NCBI GenBank assembly: GCA_023264075.1
Contig: JALQTG010000070.1
Coordinates: forward strand, 1 to 9,103
Length of the DNA: 9,103 bases
Origin: Crocinitomicaceae bacterium
Lineage (GTDB): Bacteria > Bacteroidota > Bacteroidia > Flavobacteriales_D > Crocinitomicaceae
Direction: 5' to 3'
The notes beneath the pieces were generated by a model. The model was given only the letters and a program-made list of their open reading frames with translations, was not told where the DNA came from and did not search any database. A program made the translations under genes and the position numbers. Below are positions 5,551-9,103 of this stretch, piece after piece. Position 1 is the stretch's first letter. Each line of letters starts with the position of its first letter.

Positions 5551-8295
5551 ATGGCCGATAAAGTAATAAGATTAAGTAAGGTAGCTCGACAACTCAATGT
5601 GGGTATTTCGACCATTGTAGACTATTTAAGTTCGCAAGGGGTGACGATTGATCCTAATCCCAATACGAAACTGGATACGGAGCATTTTGACCTCTTAAAC
5701 AAACAGTTTGCCGATGATAAGTCGCTGAAAGAAGAAGCGGAAAAAACTTCATTGACGCGGGAAAAGAGAGAAACGATTACCTTGAAAACGAAGGGCAAGG
5801 AGCCTGAGCCAGTTGAAGCTGAGGATGAAGGGGATGATTTTGAGCTACCAAATCCTATTCTTAATCCAGGTGCAGCAACCTCTTCGAAAAAAGAAGCGGA
5901 AGCTCCAGCGTCGGTTGAAAATCGAAATGAAGATAAATCGCCGAAAATTGAGAAAGATGACTCAAAGACTATAGGTGATGGAGACATGAAAGTTTCTGTT
6001 GTTGGTAAAATTGATCTGAGCTCCATCAACTCTAAAACACGTCCCGATAAACGTAAAAAGGAAGAAAAACCCAAGGGACCTCAAAAGCCAGATGCTGTTG
6101 GTGAAACAGCAGCTAAAGTTAAAGAGGAACCAACTCCGCCAGTTGATTCATCAGAACCAGAGAAAAAACCTGATATTGAAATGATTAAAGCTGAACGTCA
6201 GCAGCTTTCTGGTCCAACTGTAGTAGGTAAGATAGAGCTTCCTGTAGAACGTGCAAAGTTTTCCAATAAAGAAGAGCCGAAGCGCAAGCGAAAGAGAATT
6301 AAGAAGGTAGACGTTAATCAAGGCGCAGACAAAGGCACTGCCCCTTCTGGTGCGCCTGGAAAAGGAAAGCGCAAATTTGAGCCGAAACCAGAGATTTCTG
6401 AGAAAGATATTGAAAAAGAAATCAAGGAAACCTTGGCACGTCTTTCAGGTACAGGAAAATCAAAAGGATCTAAAAACAGAAGAGCAAAGAGAGATACAGT
6501 TGCGCAACGTCGTGAACAAGAGATGGTGGATGCTGAGAAAGAGCAATCAATCTTAAAATTAACGGAGTTCGTTACGGTGTCGGAATTAGCTTCTATGATG
6601 GATGTTCAGCCGACGCAGGTAATTGGAGCATGTATGTCACTCGGTATTTTTGTATCGATTAACCAACGTATTGATGCGGAAACGATTGCAATCGTTGCCG
6701 ATGAGTTTGGTTTTGAGGTGCAATTCGTTGCTGCTGATGTTCAAGATGCCATCCCAGTGGTGGAGGATAAAGAGGAAGACTTGATTGACCGTCCACCAAT
6801 TATTACGGTGATGGGTCACGTTGACCATGGTAAAACCTCGTTATTGGACTTTATCCGTAACGCAAACATCGCAAGTGGTGAAGCAGGAGGGATAACGCAG
6901 CACATTGGAGCGTATTCTGTGAAACGTCCAGATGGAAAGCGTTTAACTTTTTTAGATACACCCGGTCACGAAGCCTTTACGGCAATGCGTGCACGTGGTG
7001 CTCAAGTAACTGACGTAGCTATTATTATTGTAGCAGCGGATGACGACGTGATGCCTCAAACGAAGGAGGCCATTGCCCATGCGCAAGCAGCAGAGGTACC
7101 AATGGTTTTTGCCATCAACAAAATTGATAAACCGGGTGCAAACCCAGATAGAATCCGCGAACAGCTTTCTGCCATGAATATTTTGGTGGAAGAATGGGGT
7201 GGAAAATACCAATGTCAAGAGATTTCTGCGAAAAACGGAATTAACATTGATGAATTATTGGAAAAAGTAATCCTAGAGGCGGACTTGCTTACATTGAAAG
7301 CAAATCCGAACAAGAATGCGACTGGTACAGTAATTGAATCTTCCTTGGATAAAGGAAAAGGATACGTGACCAACCTATTGGTTCAAGAAGGAACCATGAA
7401 GGTAGGGGATATCATTCTAGCTGGTCGTTATTCGGGTAGAGTTAGAGCAATGCACAATGAGCATGGTGTTCCGTTGAAAGAAGCAGGACCCTCTGCACCT
7501 CTTTCTATTTTAGGAATTAATGGTGCGCCAAGTGCGGGTGATAAATTCTATATCATGGATGATGAGAAAGAAGCACGTGCTATTGCCACGAAAAGAGAAC
7601 AACTGTATCGTGAACAAGGGCTCCGAACACAAAAACATATTACCTTGGATGAAATTGGTCGTCGTTTAGCGATTGGTGACTTCAAGGAGTTGAACTTGAT
7701 CATCAAAGGTGACGTGGATGGTTCGATTGAAGCACTTTCTGATTCCTTGTTGAAATTATCAACCGATCAAATTCAAGTAAACATCGTTCACAAAGGTGTT
7801 GGTGCGATTACTGAAGCCGACGTTAACTTAGCTTCTGCTTCAGATGCTATTATCATCGGTTTCCAAGTACGACCTACACTGCCTGCACGTAAATTGGCAG
7901 AAAATGAGCAAATCGACATTCGCTTGTACTCAATTATCTACAAGGCAATTGACGAATTAAAAGCGGCTATGGAGGGAATGCTTTCTCCAGATATTGTTGA
8001 GGAAATCACTGGTACTGCTGATGTAAGAGAAACGTTCTCTATTTCTAAAGTTGGAACGATTGCCGGTTGTTATGTAACAAGCGGTATTATCAAACGTAAC
8101 TCGAAAATTCGAGTGATTCGCGATGGTATTGTTATTTTCACTGGTGAACTAGGTTCTTTGAAACGTTTCAAGGACGATGTGAAAGAGGTGAAAAATAATT
8201 ATGAATGTGGTTTGAACGTGGATAAGTTCAACGACATCAAAGAAGGCGATATTATCGAGGCATTCGAAGAGGTAGAGGTAGCTAGAAAACTTTAG
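5551..8295 (+). CDS. infB: Translation initiation factor IF-2
   Basis: IF-2 is the GTPase that brings fMet-tRNA to the 30S subunit and promotes subunit joining. The 914-residue product contains, in order: an IF2_N module (about 3-53, [20 protein letters not shown]); a long charged, probably disordered linker (54-330); a second IF2_N-like module (about 335-393, [18 protein letters not shown]); the G domain (about 415-580); domain II (about 588-675); domain III (about 690-800); and the C-terminal fMet-tRNA-binding domain (about 808-908). G-domain motifs are all intact: GHVDHGKT at 422-429, GGITQHIGA at 446-454, DTPGH at 469-473 (His473 equals the catalytic E. coli His448), NKID at 523-526, SAK at 559-561. 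The linker carries two copies of VVGKI(D/E)L. It is the last gene of the operon; an AGAAGGA lies before the ATG. Confidence 0.98.
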   Translation: MADKVIRLSKVARQLNVGISTIVDYLSSQGVTIDPNPNTKLDTEHFDLLNKQFADDKSLKEEAEKTSLTREKRETITLKTKGKEPEPVEAEDEGDDFELPNPILNPGAATSSKKEAEAPASVENRNEDKSPKIEKDDSKTIGDGDMKVSVVGKIDLSSINSKTRPDKRKKEEKPKGPQKPDAVGETAAKVKEEPTPPVDSSEPEKKPDIEMIKAERQQLSGPTVVGKIELPVERAKFSNKEEPKRKRKRIKKVDVNQGADKGTAPSGAPGKGKRKFEPKPEISEKDIEKEIKETLARLSGTGKSKGSKNRRAKRDTVAQRREQEMVDAEKEQSILKLTEFVTVSELASMMDVQPTQVIGACMSLGIFVSINQRIDAETIAIVADEFGFEVQFVAADVQDAIPVVEDKEEDLIDRPPIITVMGHVDHGKTSLLDFIRNANIASGEAGGITQHIGAYSVKRPDGKRLTFLDTPGHEAFTAMRARGAQVTDVAIIIVAADDDVMPQTKEAIAHAQAAEVPMVFAINKIDKPGANPDRIREQLSAMNILVEEWGGKYQCQEISAKNGINIDELLEKVILEADLLTLKANPNKNATGTVIESSLDKGKGYVTNLLVQEGTMKVGDIILAGRYSGRVRAMHNEHGVPLKEAGPSAPLSILGINGAPSAGDKFYIMDDEKEARAIATKREQLYREQGLRTQKHITLDEIGRRLAIGDFKELNLIIKGDVDGSIEALSDSLLKLSTDQIQVNIVHKGVGAITEADVNLASASDAIIIGFQVRPTLPARKLAENEQIDIRLYSIIYKAIDELKAAMEGMLSPDIVEEITGTADVRETFSISKVGTIAGCYVTSGIIKRNSKIRVIRDGIVIFTGELGSLKRFKDDVKEVKNNYECGLNVDKFNDIKEGDIIEAFEEVEVARKL

Positions 8296-8372
8296 ACTTA
8301 GACTTGAAGAGGTAAGACTTTAAGATGTTAAGATATTTGTCTTTCAAATAAGTCTTATTCTCTTTCATCTTA
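8294..8372. repeat. Convergent spacer with AGACTT / TAAGAT repeats and interleaved inverted repeats
   Basis: AGACTT occurs at 8294, 8300 (in tandem) and 8315, and inverted (AAGTCT) at 8350. TTAAGAT occurs at 8320 and 8328. TAAGACTT (8313-8320) can pair with AAGTCTTA (8350-8357), extended outward by GAAGAG (8306-8311) against CTCTTTC (8360-8366, one bulge). Inside is ATTTG (8335-8339) with CAAAT (8345-8349). TAAGATG (8321-8327) is complementary to CATCTTA (8366-8372), a pairing that crosses the first stem. There is no T-run after the stem, so it is not a canonical terminator. It may be a decayed repeat or a simple-sequence expansion between the convergent infB and helicase genes. Confidence 0.6.
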
Positions 8373-8386
8373 TAGCGAAGCTAGTA

Positions 8387-9103
8387 TTAAAATCTATAAG
8401 TTAACTTCCATCCTCGCTGTTTTAATACAGCATGAAGATTTACCAACGCTAAGGCGGAAGGAATATTTTTTTGAGGAGCTAACACCGTTAGTTCCTCTTT
8501 TTTTTGCGTGCAGTTGAGCCCATAAGGAAAATCCAGCATGCTTTTTCTTTCACTGATGTTCTCTAAATGCAACATTAATTTACGCAGTAACTCTACACCA
8601 TCATTTTCTGAAATCGAGAAATCGGTGGATTGAACAGACCGAAAAAATGTAATTGCTATTCTAGCACGCGACATTAATACATTCAATCTTCGGTGACCGT
8701 TGATTTTGTTTAGAGGTCCAAATTGCATAGAAAAGCGACCTTCTTCATTATGTCCATAGCCTAAACTAATAATCAAGTGGTCGCATTCATCACCTTGAAC
8801 ATTTTCTAGGGACTTAAAGAATAACTCATTCGATTCATTCTCGTAGAGCAACTGTTGGGTTGTTGGAGTTAAACATTTGATGATGGCATCTAATTGTGCT
8901 TGACTAAATGCTACAACCCCAAAATTGTACGTTTTCTGAGCAACTTTCTCTTCGATCAAGGCAGCTGCAGCTTGGGCTTCTTTTTGATTCACACGTTCAG
9001 CGTATATACCGTCTGTAGTAATTAACTCGATGGGTTTTTCTACGCCATAGCTAGGATAAGTCAACAGTTGATTTGCATAAAAATAGCGGTTGCTAAAAGA
9101 TAT
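8387..9103 (-). CDS. Superfamily 1 helicase (UPF1-like, AAA_12-type C-terminal domain), 3' part
   Basis: The frame is open to the right edge, so the N-terminal portion, including Walker A and B, is outside the window; 238 residues are visible. Numbered within the fragment, the part seen begins ISFSNRYFYANQLLTYPS, typical of the region after motif III in this family. It continues with GVVAFSQAQLDAI (about 62-74, motif IV area), ENVQGDECDHLIIS (100-113, motif V) and RRLNVLMSRAR (138-148, motif VI with the arginine finger). These match UPF1-like SF1 helicases such as the large DUF4011/DUF3320-type Bacteroidota proteins. After motif VI there are about 90 residues and no recognisable nuclease domain, which some relatives carry. 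The TTG at 9064 is an internal Leu, not a start. The gene converges on infB with a 91-base spacer, and its 3' end contains a terminator for the opposite strand. Its substrate (DNA or RNA) and role cannot be told from this part. Confidence 0.8.
   Translation of the reverse strand: MSFSNRYFYANQLLTYPSYGVEKPIELITTDGIYAERVNQKEAQAAAALIEEKVAQKTYNFGVVAFSQAQLDAIIKCLTPTTQQLLYENESNELFFKSLENVQGDECDHLIISLGYGHNEEGRFSMQFGPLNKINGHRRLNVLMSRARIAITFFRSVQSTDFSISENDGVELLRKLMLHLENISERKSMLDFPYGLNCTQKKEELTVLAPQKNIPSALALVNLHAVLKQRGWKLTYRF
8473..8505 (+). terminator. Strong intrinsic terminator of the rimP-nusA-infB operon, antisense within the helicase gene
   Basis: GAGGAGCTAAC (8473-8483) pairs with GTTAGTTCCTC (8487-8497), eleven pairs including one G-U, around an ACC loop. 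It is followed by eight Ts (8498-8505). Seven Ts also precede it (8466-8472), so on the minus strand both flanks are A-rich and there is no U-run: it works only for plus-strand transcription. It lies 178 bases after the infB stop with no plus-strand gene between, so it most likely ends the infB transcript. On the minus strand the same bases encode EELTVLAPQ of the helicase. Confidence 0.85.

Noticed and set aside
5622..6074. Long minus-strand frame (150 residues) opposite the infB linker
   Set aside because: Its Ser/Phe-rich composition is what the reverse complement of a Lys/Glu-rich coding region gives; no recognisable domain.
6350..6556. Arg/Lys-rich 68-residue plus-strand frame inside infB
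   Set aside because: It is an out-of-frame shadow of the Lys/Arg-rich IF-2 linker, with no initiation signal or independent evidence.
8466..8505. Bidirectional terminator reading of the 8473-8497 hairpin
   Set aside because: Ts flank both sides on the plus strand, so the minus-strand transcript would be followed by As, not Us; it can serve only the plus strand. It is also internal to the minus-strand gene.

Overview
The window looks like chromosomal housekeeping DNA from a member of the Bacteroidota, most likely the order Flavobacteriales; a Fluviicola-like or Crocinitomicaceae-like relative is a guess. Three things point that way. Candidate promoters match the Bacteroidota -7 consensus TAnnTTTG (TATGTTTG at 2490, TATATTTG at 3705). 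Shine-Dalgarno sequences are mostly absent. The fabF-rnc order and the protein flavour of IF2, NusA and the BetR-like regulator fit this phylum. The DNA is moderately AT-rich throughout, with no insertion sequence, tRNA, rRNA or CRISPR array.

Layout, left to right. (1) 2-1337: the 3' part of fabF (fatty-acid elongation), then rnc (RNase III) 7 bases later with a TTG start. (2) 1384-3655: two poorly characterised genes, a BetR-like helix-turn-helix protein and a secreted protein with a CsgG/TolB-like N-terminal domain and a probable beta-barrel C-terminus. Each has its own candidate promoter. (3) 3680-8295: the conserved rimP-nusA-infB operon (30S maturation, transcription elongation and termination, translation initiation). 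It is preceded by a strong promoter match and a very short leader. (4) 8387-9103: the 3' part of a convergent superfamily 1 helicase gene on the minus strand, running off the window.

The most interesting structures lie outside the proteins. The 50-base rimP leader contains a textbook intrinsic terminator (8-bp GC-rich stem, GACA loop, T-run) only about 5 bases before the rimP start codon. A 16-codon open reading frame begins just after the inferred transcription start, runs through that terminator, and ends in an ATGA overlap with the rimP ATG. This layout could let NusA level and/or leader translation control the operon. At the far end, a second textbook plus-strand terminator (11-bp stem, 3-base loop, 8 Ts) sits about 180 bases past infB, inside the coding sequence of the convergent helicase gene. 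The 91-base convergent spacer before it is full of AGACTT/TAAGAT repeats that can form interleaved stems.

Functional assignments of fabF, rnc, rimP, nusA and infB are firm. The helicase family is fairly firm. The two middle genes have domain-level calls only.
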